Assembly: GCA_009926295.1 (NCBI GenBank)
Contig: RFPF01000213.1
Location: 1-5,433 of the forward strand
Direction of reading: 5' to 3'
Length of the DNA: 5,433 bases
Source of the DNA: Planctomycetia bacterium
Lineage (GTDB): Bacteria > Planctomycetota > Planctomycetia > Pirellulales > UBA1268
The notes beneath the pieces are model-generated. The model did not search any database. It was given only the letters and a program-made list of their open reading frames with translations, and was not told the origin of the DNA. Positions 1-5,433 of this stretch are shown piece by piece. Positions within the stretch are counted from its first letter, which is position 1, and the number at the start of each line of letters is the position of its first letter. The position numbers and the translations under genes were made by a program.

Positions 1-66
1 CGCATCGTGATCCCGTTCTCCAGCCTCGACGAATTCCAGCGGCTCCTCGACCACATCACCGAGTAG
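1..66 (+). CDS. C-terminal end of an unidentified protein (cut by window start)
   Basis: Frame 1 is open from the first base and ends at TAG 64..66. It encodes 21 residues, RIVIPFSSLDEFQRLLDHITE. The composition (an IVIPF strand, then an amphipathic helix-like FQRLLDHI stretch) looks like the tail of a folded bacterial protein, and third positions are strongly G/C as in the real genes of this window. I do not recognise the family, and the fragment is too short for any function. The rest lies upstream of the window. About 64 nt separate the stop from the tRNA gene, with no clear intrinsic terminator between them. Confidence 0.5.
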   Translation, partial: RIVIPFSSLDEFQRLLDHITE

Positions 67-114
67 GCAGGCGGTCGCGCGACAGGCTTCCGGCCGTCCC
101 GCGACGCGGTGTGT

Positions 115-120
115 TACACT
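115..120 (+). promoter_or_regulatory. possible -10 element of the tRNA-Pro promoter
   Basis: TACACT at 115..120 matches the sigma-70 -10 consensus TATAAT at four of six positions. It sits 10 nt before the mature tRNA 5' end, which would put a start site near 127 and leave a leader of only a few bases. I see no good -35 hexamer at the usual distance; the nearest weak candidate, TTCCGG at 88..93, is too far away. This is a positional inference only. Confidence 0.25.
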
Positions 121-130
121 TCGGGCTCCC

Positions 131-205
131 CGGGGCGTAGCGCAGTCTGGCTAGCGCGCTTGGTTTGGGACCAAGAGGTCGAGAGTTCGAATCTCTCCGC
201 CCCGA
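131..205 (+). tRNA. tRNA-Pro (anticodon UGG)
   Basis: A full cloverleaf can be folded by eye. The acceptor stem is CGGGGCG 131..137 with CGCCCCG 198..204, followed by discriminator A205. The D stem is GCGC 140..143 with GCGC 154..157. The anticodon stem is CTTGG 159..163 with CCAAG 171..175 around the loop TTTGGGA, which places anticodon TGG at 166..168. The variable region is AGGTC. The T stem is GAGAG 181..185 with CTCTC 193..197 and loop TTCGAAT. A C at the first base and A as discriminator are typical of bacterial tRNA-Pro. The 3' CCA is not encoded (TTA follows), so it must be added by a nucleotidyltransferase. U34 in the anticodon would let this tRNA read most or all CCN proline codons. 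The convergent crcB stop lies 13 nt downstream. Confidence 0.97.
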
Positions 206-218
206 TTATGCCGCCGCG

Positions 219-602
219 TCAGCCCGGCGGGCCGGCGAGCCGCAGCCCGGCCCAGACAGCGGCCAGCGCGAGGAGGTTCGTCGCGGCCATGTACGCGATC
301 GCCGTCCCCGGCCGCCCGTGCTCGAGCAGCTCGATCGACTGGTAGGCGTAGCTCGAATAGGTCGTGAACCCTCCGAGGAGGCCGACGAGCAGGATCGTCT
401 CGAGCCCCGTCGGCAGGCCGCCACGCGACCGGGCGAGCCCCGCGATCGCGCCGAACGCGAACGACCCGGCCGCGTTGACCAAGAGCGTTCCCCATGGAAC
501 GCCGGCGCCGAAGCACCGGATGGCCAGCGTGTTGCAGCCGGCGCGAAGGAGCGTGCCGAGGCCGCCGGCTGCCGCGAGCGCGAGGAGGTGGGAGAGCGTC
601 AT
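219..602 (-). CDS. crcB: CrcB/Fluc fluoride ion channel
   Basis: This 127-residue, highly hydrophobic protein has four predicted membrane segments (about residues 3-20, 35-57, 68-88 and 99-122), the normal size and topology of Fluc/CrcB channels. These act as antiparallel dimers that let fluoride leave the cytoplasm. Family signatures are visible: GGLGTLLR (residues 13-20), GTLLVNAAGSFAFG (38-51) with the pore Asn at position 43, and VGLLGGFTTYSSY (73-85) at the central break of TM3. The ATG at 602 places the first membrane segment as expected; no strong Shine-Dalgarno precedes it. At the two 'Phe box' positions, which are Phe82 and Phe85 in the Bordetella protein as I recall, this protein has Tyr82 and Tyr85. 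No fluoride riboswitch core is seen upstream. The gene is transcribed divergently from the DUF1559 gene and ends 13 nt from the convergent tRNA-Pro gene. Confidence 0.95.
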   Translation of the reverse strand: MTLSHLLALAAAGGLGTLLRAGCNTLAIRCFGAGVPWGTLLVNAAGSFAFGAIAGLARSRGGLPTGLETILLVGLLGGFTTYSSYAYQSIELLEHGRPGTAIAYMAATNLLALAAVWAGLRLAGPPG

Positions 603-644
603 GCGGCCAAGTGTGCCGCACGGCCGCGTTCAACGCCTACCCGA

Positions 645-680
645 CGTGGGCACCCCACGCCCCCTTGCGGGGCGAAGCCC
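645..680. other. cluster of overlapping short inverted repeats in the crcB/DUF1559 intergenic region
   Basis: Three stem-loops follow each other. CGTGGG (645..650) pairs with CCCACG (654..659) around CAC. CGCCCC (658..663) pairs with GGGGCG (669..674) around CTTGC. GGGC (670..673) pairs with GCCC (677..680) around GAA. The second shares bases with both neighbours, so they cannot all form fully at once. A run of six T follows at 690..695, too far from the strong stems for a standard intrinsic terminator. The cluster may act in either divergent transcript (the crcB leader on the minus strand) or have no role; in GC-rich DNA some pairing is expected by chance. Confidence 0.35.
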
Positions 681-687
681 GAGGCCC

Positions 688-729
688 TATTTTTTGAACA
701 ATCAAACATTTTCTTTTGGTGCGTCAAAA
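688..729 (+). promoter_or_regulatory. AT-rich upstream region of the DUF1559 gene, probable promoter/leader
   Basis: This 42-nt stretch has only 11 G or C bases (about 26%), in sharp contrast to the GC-rich surroundings. It lies directly before the ATG at 730. It contains TTGAAC at 694..699, which resembles a -35 element, but no convincing -10 follows at 16-18 nt. There is no Shine-Dalgarno before the start codon; the T-rich and A-rich leader could instead help initiation by staying unstructured. The exact promoter cannot be placed from sequence. Confidence 0.3.
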
Positions 730-1698
730 ATGCCTGGGCCGCCGCTCCGCTCCGCCCCATCCCGCGCGGGCTTCAGCCTCGTCGAACTGCTCGTCGTGAT
801 CGCGATCATCGGCGTGCTCGTGGGGCTCTTGCTGCCGGCGGTGCAGAGCGTCCGCGAGGCGGCCCGCCGCTCGCAGTGCGCGAGCCACCAGCGGCAGCTC
901 GGGCTCGCGTTGCACACCCACGCCGACGCCCGGCGGCGGTTTCCCGCGGGCTATGTCGCCGACACGGCAAGCCCCACCCGCGATCCCGACTCGTTCGACG
1001 CGCTTCCGGGCACCGCCTGGGGCCTCGCGATCTCGGCGTTTCTCGAGGAGGCCGGCCTGGCGTCGCGGTACGACGCGACCAGCGGCGTTGCAGCGCCCGC
1101 GAATCGCCAGGTCGTGGCAGAACGACTGGCGGTGTTTCTCTGCCCGACCGCCACCGGACCGCGGGATCCGTTGCCCGTTTCCGATGCGGCGGGCGCGCCG
1201 CACCCGTCGGGTGCCCGGCTCGGCCGCACCGACTACGTCGCCAACGCCGGCCACGAGGATCCCTGGGATGCAGCCCCGACGGCCTCGTGGGACGGCGTCG
1301 CCAACGGTCCGCTCTATCGCAACTCCCGCACCCGTCCGGCCGACGTGCGCGACGGCCTCTCGAAGACCGTGTTCATCGGCGAGCATTCCCAAGCCCTGTC
1401 GCAAAAGACGTGGGCCGGCGTGGTGCCGGGCGCCTGGTGCCAGCCGACCGAGAAATCCCGCCTCGCCGGAACCCTGCCCGAGCACGCCGCTGCACTCGTC
1501 TTGTCGCACAGCGGTCCGGCCGCGAACGAGGCCGGTGGGATCCATGTGCCGAACGATCCGGCGGGCCATTGCGACCAGATGTTCTCCGAACATCCCTCCG
1601 GGGCCAACGTCGTGTTCGGCGACGGTTCGGTCCGGCTGATCGAAGCCGCCATCGACCGCGCCGCCTGGGCCGCCTTCTGCAGCATCGCCGGCGACTGA
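730..1698 (+). CDS. DUF1559 protein with prepilin-type N-terminus and H-X9-DG motif
   Basis: The 322-residue product has the hallmark architecture of planctomycete DUF1559 proteins. A short basic leader (1-14) ends in Gly14, the probable prepilin peptidase site before Phe15. FSLVELLVVIAIIGVLVGLL (15-34) is the pilin-like hydrophobic helix, with Glu19 as the conserved Glu5 of the mature form. PAVQSVREAARRSQC (36-50) is the typical amphipathic extension. The body contains the family pattern TDYVANAG and, further on, DGLSKTVFIGE. Near the end, His288 and Asp298-Gly299 form the H-X9-DG signature in HPSGANVVFGDGS. The protein is expected to be anchored in the cytoplasmic membrane or exported through a type IV pilus/type II secretion-like machinery; its exact role is unknown. 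ATG 730 gives a normal leader length. An in-frame TTG at 694 is possible but would give an unusually long leader. No pilus gene lies nearby, so it appears to stand alone, as these paralogues often do. Confidence 0.93.
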   Translation: MPGPPLRSAPSRAGFSLVELLVVIAIIGVLVGLLLPAVQSVREAARRSQCASHQRQLGLALHTHADARRRFPAGYVADTASPTRDPDSFDALPGTAWGLAISAFLEEAGLASRYDATSGVAAPANRQVVAERLAVFLCPTATGPRDPLPVSDAAGAPHPSGARLGRTDYVANAGHEDPWDAAPTASWDGVANGPLYRNSRTRPADVRDGLSKTVFIGEHSQALSQKTWAGVVPGAWCQPTEKSRLAGTLPEHAAALVLSHSGPAANEAGGIHVPNDPAGHCDQMFSEHPSGANVVFGDGSVRLIEAAIDRAAWAAFCSIAGD

Positions 1699-1726
1699 AA
1701 CCGGCGGCGCGTCATGGACAATCCCC

Positions 1727-1756
1727 AGGAAATCCTCCAGACTCCGGAGGTTTCCT
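1727..1756 (+). other. bulged stem-loop in the leader of hss
   Basis: AGGAAA (1727..1732) pairs with TTTCCT (1751..1756) and CCTCC (1734..1738) with GGAGG (1746..1750), leaving T1733 as a single bulge and AGACTCC as a 7-nt loop. That is 11 base pairs. No T-run follows, so it is not a standard intrinsic terminator. It lies 28 nt after the DUF1559 stop and 18 nt before the hss ATG, and the GGAGG in its 3' arm resembles a ribosome binding site that is sequestered when folded. It could stabilise a 3' end or regulate hss translation; both are inferences. Confidence 0.4.
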
Positions 1757-1763
1757 TCCGCAC

Positions 1764-1767
1764 GGAG
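1764..1767 (+). promoter_or_regulatory. Shine-Dalgarno site of hss
   Basis: GGAG, within CACGGAGTGC, ends 7 nt before the ATG at 1775, close to the ideal spacing. It supports that ATG as the start of homospermidine synthase. It is one of the few clear Shine-Dalgarno sequences in the window. Confidence 0.6.
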
Positions 1768-1774
1768 TGCCGCC

Positions 1775-3208
1775 ATGACCGCCCCGACCGTCCATGCCCG
1801 GATCGACGGACCGATCGTGATGATCGGGTTCGGCTCGATCGGGCGGGGCACGCTGCCGCTCATCGAGCGGCACTTCGAGTTCGACCGCTCGAAATTCGTC
1901 GTCATCGACCCCGATGATCGCGACCGTGCCATCCTCGATCGCCACGGAGTCCGGTTCATCCACGAGGCGGTTACCCGCGAGGGCTATCGCGAGCTGCTCA
2001 CCCCGCTGCTCACCGGCGGTGGCCGTGGGTTCTGCGTCAATCTGTCCGTCGACACCTCGTCGCTCGACATCATGCGGCTGTGCCGCGAACTCGGCGCGCT
2101 CTACATCGACACGGTGGTCGAGCCCTGGCCGGGTTTTTACTTCGACCGCTCCATCCACCCCGAGGCCCGTACCAACAACGCCCTCCGCGCGACGATCCGC
2201 GCGGAGAAGGCGGCCCGCCCGGGCGGCACGACGGCCGTGTCGTGCTGCGGGGCCAATCCCGGCATGGTGTCGTGGTTCGTGAAGCAGGCGCTGGTGAACC
2301 TGGCGGCCGACACCGGCCGGCGGGTGGCGACGCCGGCCGCCGCCGACCAGTCCGGCTGGGCGCGCCTGATGCGCGACCTCGGCGTGAAGGGCATCCACAT
2401 CGCGGAGCGAGACACGCAGCGGTCCCGCCGGCCGAAGCCGCCCAACGTGTTCGTCAACACGTGGAGCGTCGAGGGTTTTCTTTCCGAGGGAATGCAGCCG
2501 GCGGAACTGGGCTGGGGCACGCATGAGAAGTGGCTGCCGGACAACGGCCGCCTGCAGACGATCGGCTCCCGCGCCGGGGCCTACCTGCTCCAGCCGGGCG
2601 CCAACACACGGGTGCGCTCGTGGTGCCCCACGCCGGGCCCGCAATACGGCTTCCTCGTCACCCACAACGAGTCGATCTCGATCGCCGACTCCTTCACGGT
2701 TCGCGAGGGGGGCGACGTCGTCTACCGACCCACCTGCCACTACGCCTACCATCCGGCCGATGACGCGGTGCTCTCGCTGCACGAATTGTTCGGCCGGGCC
2801 GGCGTCCGCCAGGACAAAATCCACATCCTCGACGAGACCGAGATCGTCGATGGCATCGACGAACTCGGCGTGCTGCTCTACGGGCACGAGAAAAACGCCT
2901 ACTGGTACGGCTCCAGGCTGTCGATCGAGGAAACCCGCGACCTCGCCCCCTACCAGAACGCGACCGGGCTGCAGGTCTCGTCGGCCGTGCTCGCGGGCAT
3001 GGTGTGGGCTCTGGAAAACCCCGCAGCCGGCATCGTCGAGGCCGACGAGATGGACTTCCAGCGGTGCCTGGAGGTGCAGCGGCCGTACCTCGGGCCGGTC
3101 ACCGGCCACTACACCGACTGGACGCCGCTTGCCGACCGGCCCGGCTTTTTCCCCGAGCCCATCGACGCCGACGACCCTTGGCAATTCCGCAACGTTCTGG
3201 TGCACTGA
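1775..3208 (+). CDS. hss: homospermidine synthase (NAD-dependent)
   Basis: This 477-residue protein matches the bacterial homospermidine synthase family, which has the saccharopine-dehydrogenase-like fold. The enzyme uses NAD as a catalytic cofactor to oxidise putrescine to an imine, couples it to a second putrescine (or takes the aminobutyl group from spermidine), and yields sym-homospermidine in the cytoplasm. An N-terminal Rossmann motif GFGSIGRG (18-25) follows the first strand. Family blocks include VNLSVDTSS (88-96), CCGANPGMVSWF (157-168), VNTWSVEGFLSEG (227-239), GWGTHEKW (246-253), TRVRSW (278-283) and FLVTHNESISIAD (293-305). Asp93, Asn161, Glu211, Trp230 and Glu238 fall within one position of the active-site residues I recall for the Blastochloris viridis enzyme, which has a nearly identical length. 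Trp230 would be the residue that steers the cationic intermediate. The related carboxyspermidine dehydrogenases are shorter and lack the GWGTHEKW block. The decarboxylase gene follows after 4 nt and should supply its putrescine. Confidence 0.95.
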   Translation: MTAPTVHARIDGPIVMIGFGSIGRGTLPLIERHFEFDRSKFVVIDPDDRDRAILDRHGVRFIHEAVTREGYRELLTPLLTGGGRGFCVNLSVDTSSLDIMRLCRELGALYIDTVVEPWPGFYFDRSIHPEARTNNALRATIRAEKAARPGGTTAVSCCGANPGMVSWFVKQALVNLAADTGRRVATPAAADQSGWARLMRDLGVKGIHIAERDTQRSRRPKPPNVFVNTWSVEGFLSEGMQPAELGWGTHEKWLPDNGRLQTIGSRAGAYLLQPGANTRVRSWCPTPGPQYGFLVTHNESISIADSFTVREGGDVVYRPTCHYAYHPADDAVLSLHELFGRAGVRQDKIHILDETEIVDGIDELGVLLYGHEKNAYWYGSRLSIEETRDLAPYQNATGLQVSSAVLAGMVWALENPAAGIVEADEMDFQRCLEVQRPYLGPVTGHYTDWTPLADRPGFFPEPIDADDPWQFRNVLVH

Positions 3209-3212
3209 CCTC

Positions 3213-4388
3213 ATGAACGCAAAGACGCTCCTCGCCCTCGCCAAGAAGCACGGCACGCCCCTGTTCGTCGTGGATCACGCCGAACTGCGGAAGAACTACC
3301 GGCTGTTTCGCAAGCACTTCCCCCGCGTGCAGATCTACTACGCCGTGAAGGTCAACAGCGATCCGGAGATCGTGAAGACGTTCTACGAGCTCGGTGGCAG
3401 CTTCGACGTGGCGAGCATGCAGGAGTTCCACACCGTCCACGAGAACATCAAGAACCTGCCGGCCAAGGCCCGCCAGGATTTCATCTGGGACAAGATCATC
3501 TATGCCAACCCGATCAAGCCCGTCGAGACGCTCCACGAGCTCGACCGCTACAAGCCCCTCGTCACCTACGACAACCACGAAGAGGTGAAGAAGATCGCGA
3601 GGCACGCCCCCCACGCGGGGCTCGCCCTGCGGCTGCGGGTGCCGAACACCGGCTCGATGGTGGAGCTGTCGAGCAAGTTCGGGGCCCTGCCGGGGGAGGC
3701 GGTGGAACTGATCACCTTCGCCCACGAGCAGGGGCTCGTCGTGGAGGGCCTTTCGTTCCACGTCGGCAGCCAGTGCACGAACCCCCAGAACTTCATCCAG
3801 GCCATCCACCTCTGCGCGGGCGTGTTCGCCGAGGCGAAGTCGCGCGGGTTTCACCTCAAGCTGCTCGACATCGGCGGCGGCTTCCCTGCGGCCTACGACG
3901 CCACGGTGCCGAAGTTCTCGGCCCTGGCCAGGAAGATCAACCACGAACTCGACCGGCTCTTTCCGCCGGAGATCGAGATTCTCGCTGAGCCCGGCAGATT
4001 CCTGGTGGCGTCGGCGGGAAGCGCGGTCTCGAAGATCATCGGCAAGGCCATCCGCAACGAGAAGATGTCGTATTACGTCGACGACGGCGTCTACCACACC
4101 TACTCGGGTGTGATCTTCGACCACTGCACCTACCACCTGAAGAGCTTCAGGAAAGGGCCCACGCAGATCTGCGCCGTGTTCGGCCCAACCTGCGACGCTC
4201 TCGACACGATCAGCCTCGCCGAGCAGTTGCCGGAACTCGAGATCGGCGACTACCTCTACAGCGAGAACATCGGCGCCTACTCCGCCGCCTCGAGCACCCA
4301 CTTCAACGGCTTCCCTCCTGCGAAGGTGGTCCACGTGAACGCGGAGCACCGATCGGCCCGCCCTACCCGGGTCGCACTGCCTCGATGA
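3213..4388 (+). CDS. ornithine decarboxylase, fold-III PLP-dependent (alanine racemase-like)
   Basis: The 391-residue product has the eukaryotic-type ODC architecture: a PLP-binding alpha/beta barrel followed by a beta domain. YYAVKVNSDPEIV (42-54) holds the Schiff-base Lys46. SSKFGA (153-158), LSFHVGSQ (180-187, His183 stacking on PLP), DIGGGFP (219-225, phosphate binding) and AEPGRF (258-263, Glu259 on the pyridine nitrogen) follow in order. FGPTCDALD (323-331) supplies the catalytic Cys327-Asp328 from the partner subunit, and Tyr356 follows. FDH (302-304) fits the specificity helix of ornithine enzymes, with Asp303 as the likely contact to the distal amino group. The carboxynorspermidine decarboxylase alternative is less likely because the GPTCD motif is intact; activity on lysine cannot be excluded. 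The ATG lies 4 nt after the hss stop with no visible Shine-Dalgarno, so translation is probably coupled to hss. The frame stays open upstream inside hss, but homology begins at this ATG. The 3' end overlaps the convergent methyltransferase gene by 26 nt. Confidence 0.92.
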   Translation: MNAKTLLALAKKHGTPLFVVDHAELRKNYRLFRKHFPRVQIYYAVKVNSDPEIVKTFYELGGSFDVASMQEFHTVHENIKNLPAKARQDFIWDKIIYANPIKPVETLHELDRYKPLVTYDNHEEVKKIARHAPHAGLALRLRVPNTGSMVELSSKFGALPGEAVELITFAHEQGLVVEGLSFHVGSQCTNPQNFIQAIHLCAGVFAEAKSRGFHLKLLDIGGGFPAAYDATVPKFSALARKINHELDRLFPPEIEILAEPGRFLVASAGSAVSKIIGKAIRNEKMSYYVDDGVYHTYSGVIFDHCTYHLKSFRKGPTQICAVFGPTCDALDTISLAEQLPELEIGDYLYSENIGAYSAASSTHFNGFPPAKVVHVNAEHRSARPTRVALPR

Positions 4389-5433
4389 GGTGGTACGTCT
4401 TCACGATCTCCTGGGCGACGTCCCTCCACGTCCGGGGCAGTTGCTCGAGATACCATGCCGGCTGCTTGGTGACCACCAGCAGCGTGCCGCCGGGGGCGAG
4501 CGCCTTCCAGGCCGCGTCGACGAACAACTGCGCGATGCGGAAGTCGGAGTAGTACGGCGGGTTCGCGAGGGCGAGGTCGGTAGGAGCCCGGATCGGGCAC
4601 GAGGCCGCCCGCCTCGAGCACCACGGAGACGTTCGCCAGGCCGTTGGCCTCTGCACCGCGGGCAGTGCACTCGACGGCCCTGGCCGCGGAGTCGAGGGCG
4701 TGCACGTGCACCGACGGATCGCGGGCGGCGATCGCGATCGCCACGCAGCCGGATCCGCAGCCGACGTCGACGACCCGCGTACCCGGCGCGACGTCGACGG
4801 CGTTGATCAGGTGGCGGGCTCCGGGATCGATTCGCCGGTGGGCGAATACGCCAGGCCGGCTCACCGCCCGGAGCAGCCGCTCGCGATCGCGGAACGCGAA
4901 CTCGCAGGTGAAGTCGCGGAGCTTCGCCGGCTCCCGCGTCTTCTCGACGACGTAGCAGATGGTGGCCGGCTTCCCGCCCGCCGCGGGACGCACGCGCACC
5001 GTCTCGCCGGTGGCGGCCAACTGACCGTGGAGCCACGTGTCGCGGGGGTTGTCGATCGCGGCGACGAGCCGGCCGCCCATCGCCAGGTTCACCAGCGCCG
5101 CCTGGAGGATGTCTCGCGCCAGCTCGGCCTCGCCGTCCTTCGCCAGCGGGACGACGGCCAGGTCGTAGGGCCCCGGCGGCATGTCGGCGGTGCACACGGC
5201 AGACAGGCCTGCCGGATGCCCAGCCCATGCTTCGAGGGCACGATCGTGCTGATGCAAGTCGAGGAACCAGCCCGTGACCGCCGCCGTGGGCCGCTCACCC
5301 GCGAGCCCGCTGGCCGCCTGACCACGGCCGGCCGTCGTGCACACGATCCGCGTGCCCTCCAGACCGCGTGCCACCTCGAGCGCATGGGCCTCGGCAGGGC
5401 GGGGCGGGAGCGGCTCGGTGACGACGGGAGACG
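4363..5433 (-). CDS. class I SAM-dependent methyltransferase, RsmC/RlmG-like; frameshifted, 5' end outside window
   Basis: The gene reads leftward in two frames: 5431..4580 (284 codons, open to the window edge), then 4578..4366 (71 codons) and TAG at 4365..4363. Skipping one base at 4579/4580 joins ...PDPGSY to DLALANPPYYSDF, giving a continuous 355-residue methyltransferase. The C-terminal domain carries SAM motif I, VVDVGCGSG (4774..4748), acidic HALD after it, and the catalytic NPPYY (4563..4549), typical of base N-methyltransferases. The N-terminal half looks like the degenerate methyltransferase-like domain of RsmC/RlmG, enzymes that make m2G in 16S or 23S rRNA; PGVFAHRRIDPGARHLI is the usual linker. 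Length is close to that of RsmC (about 340 residues), so the start should lie just beyond the edge. A GTG at 5374 is in frame, but plausible coding continues upstream of it. Without the correction the first frame runs on antisense through the decarboxylase to 4277 and loses NPPYY. Exact rRNA target unknown. Confidence 0.8.

Noticed and set aside
151..633. A 160-codon minus-strand reading frame ending in GGEIRTLDLLVPNQAR
   Set aside because: Its end is the antisense translation of the tRNA-Pro gene, a known annotation artefact, and the rest is a shadow of crcB in another frame.
658..695. Intrinsic terminator on the + strand (hairpin plus T6)
   Set aside because: The T-run begins 15 nt after the strongest stem, and the stems nearer to it have only about four pairs. 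The shape is not that of a standard terminator.
603..729. Fluoride riboswitch upstream of crcB
   Set aside because: I searched the minus-strand leader for the conserved GGxGATGG and downstream CCxxxAACCGCC-like core and found neither.
1715..1743. A promoter for hss: TGGACA (1715..1720) with CAGACT (1738..1743) at 17-nt spacing
   Set aside because: The -35 matches five of six consensus bases, but the -10 matches only three and lies inside the stem-loop. Not strong enough to list as a feature.
165..1778. A 537-codon + strand frame across crcB and the DUF1559 gene
   Set aside because: It is arginine-rich, low in complexity and free of family motifs. It begins inside the tRNA and overlaps two well-supported genes; long spurious frames are expected at this GC content.
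1714..1917. A small + strand frame starting MDNPQEILQTPEVSF before hss, considered as a leader peptide
   Set aside because: It has no Shine-Dalgarno, runs well into hss in another frame, and lacks any enrichment of regulatory codons.
1712..3256. A 514-codon frame antisense to hss
   Set aside because: No recognisable motifs, and composition as expected for the reverse complement of a GC-rich gene. The + strand hss match is clear throughout.
3099..4349. A 416-codon frame antisense to the decarboxylase
   Set aside because: It mirrors the decarboxylase codons and shows no domain; the + strand carries a complete ODC motif set.
1..5433. Mobile element, CRISPR array, toxin-antitoxin or defence system
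   Set aside because: I saw no transposase or integrase motifs, no spaced direct repeats, and no nuclease or reverse transcriptase signatures. All substantial coding regions are accounted for by known families.

Overview
The window is GC-rich and most likely comes from a planctomycete (Planctomycetota). The best evidence is the gene at 730..1698, a DUF1559 protein with a prepilin-type N-terminus and an H-X9-DG C-terminal motif, a family massively expanded in that phylum. No genus can be assigned from the sequence alone.

Layout, left to right: (1) the last 21 codons of an unidentified + strand gene (1..66); (2) a tRNA-Pro(UGG) gene (131..205) with no encoded CCA; (3) on the minus strand, a crcB/Fluc fluoride channel gene (219..602), ending 13 nt from the tRNA; (4) a 127-nt divergent intergenic region with a run of small inverted repeats and an AT-rich stretch; (5) the DUF1559 pseudopilin-like gene (730..1698); (6) a 76-nt gap with a bulged stem-loop and a Shine-Dalgarno site; (7) homospermidine synthase, hss (1775..3208); (8) a fold-III PLP ornithine decarboxylase (3213..4388), 4 nt after hss; (9) on the minus strand, a class I SAM-dependent methyltransferase of the RsmC/RlmG type (4363..beyond 5433), which overlaps the end of the decarboxylase gene by 26 nt, carries an apparent one-base frameshift, and is cut by the window edge.

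The functional core is the hss-decarboxylase pair. The decarboxylase should convert ornithine to putrescine, and homospermidine synthase condenses two putrescines (or takes an aminobutyl group from spermidine) to give sym-homospermidine. Together they form a compact route from ornithine to homospermidine that does not need S-adenosylmethionine decarboxylase. The other genes look like unrelated neighbours: fluoride export, a surface or secreted pseudopilin-like protein, a tRNA, and a probable rRNA methyltransferase.

I see no mobile element, CRISPR array, toxin-antitoxin pair or obvious new defence system. The points most worth a second look are the methyltransferase frameshift, the tyrosines at the 'Phe box' positions of the fluoride channel, the tight polyamine gene pair, and the stem-loop in front of hss.
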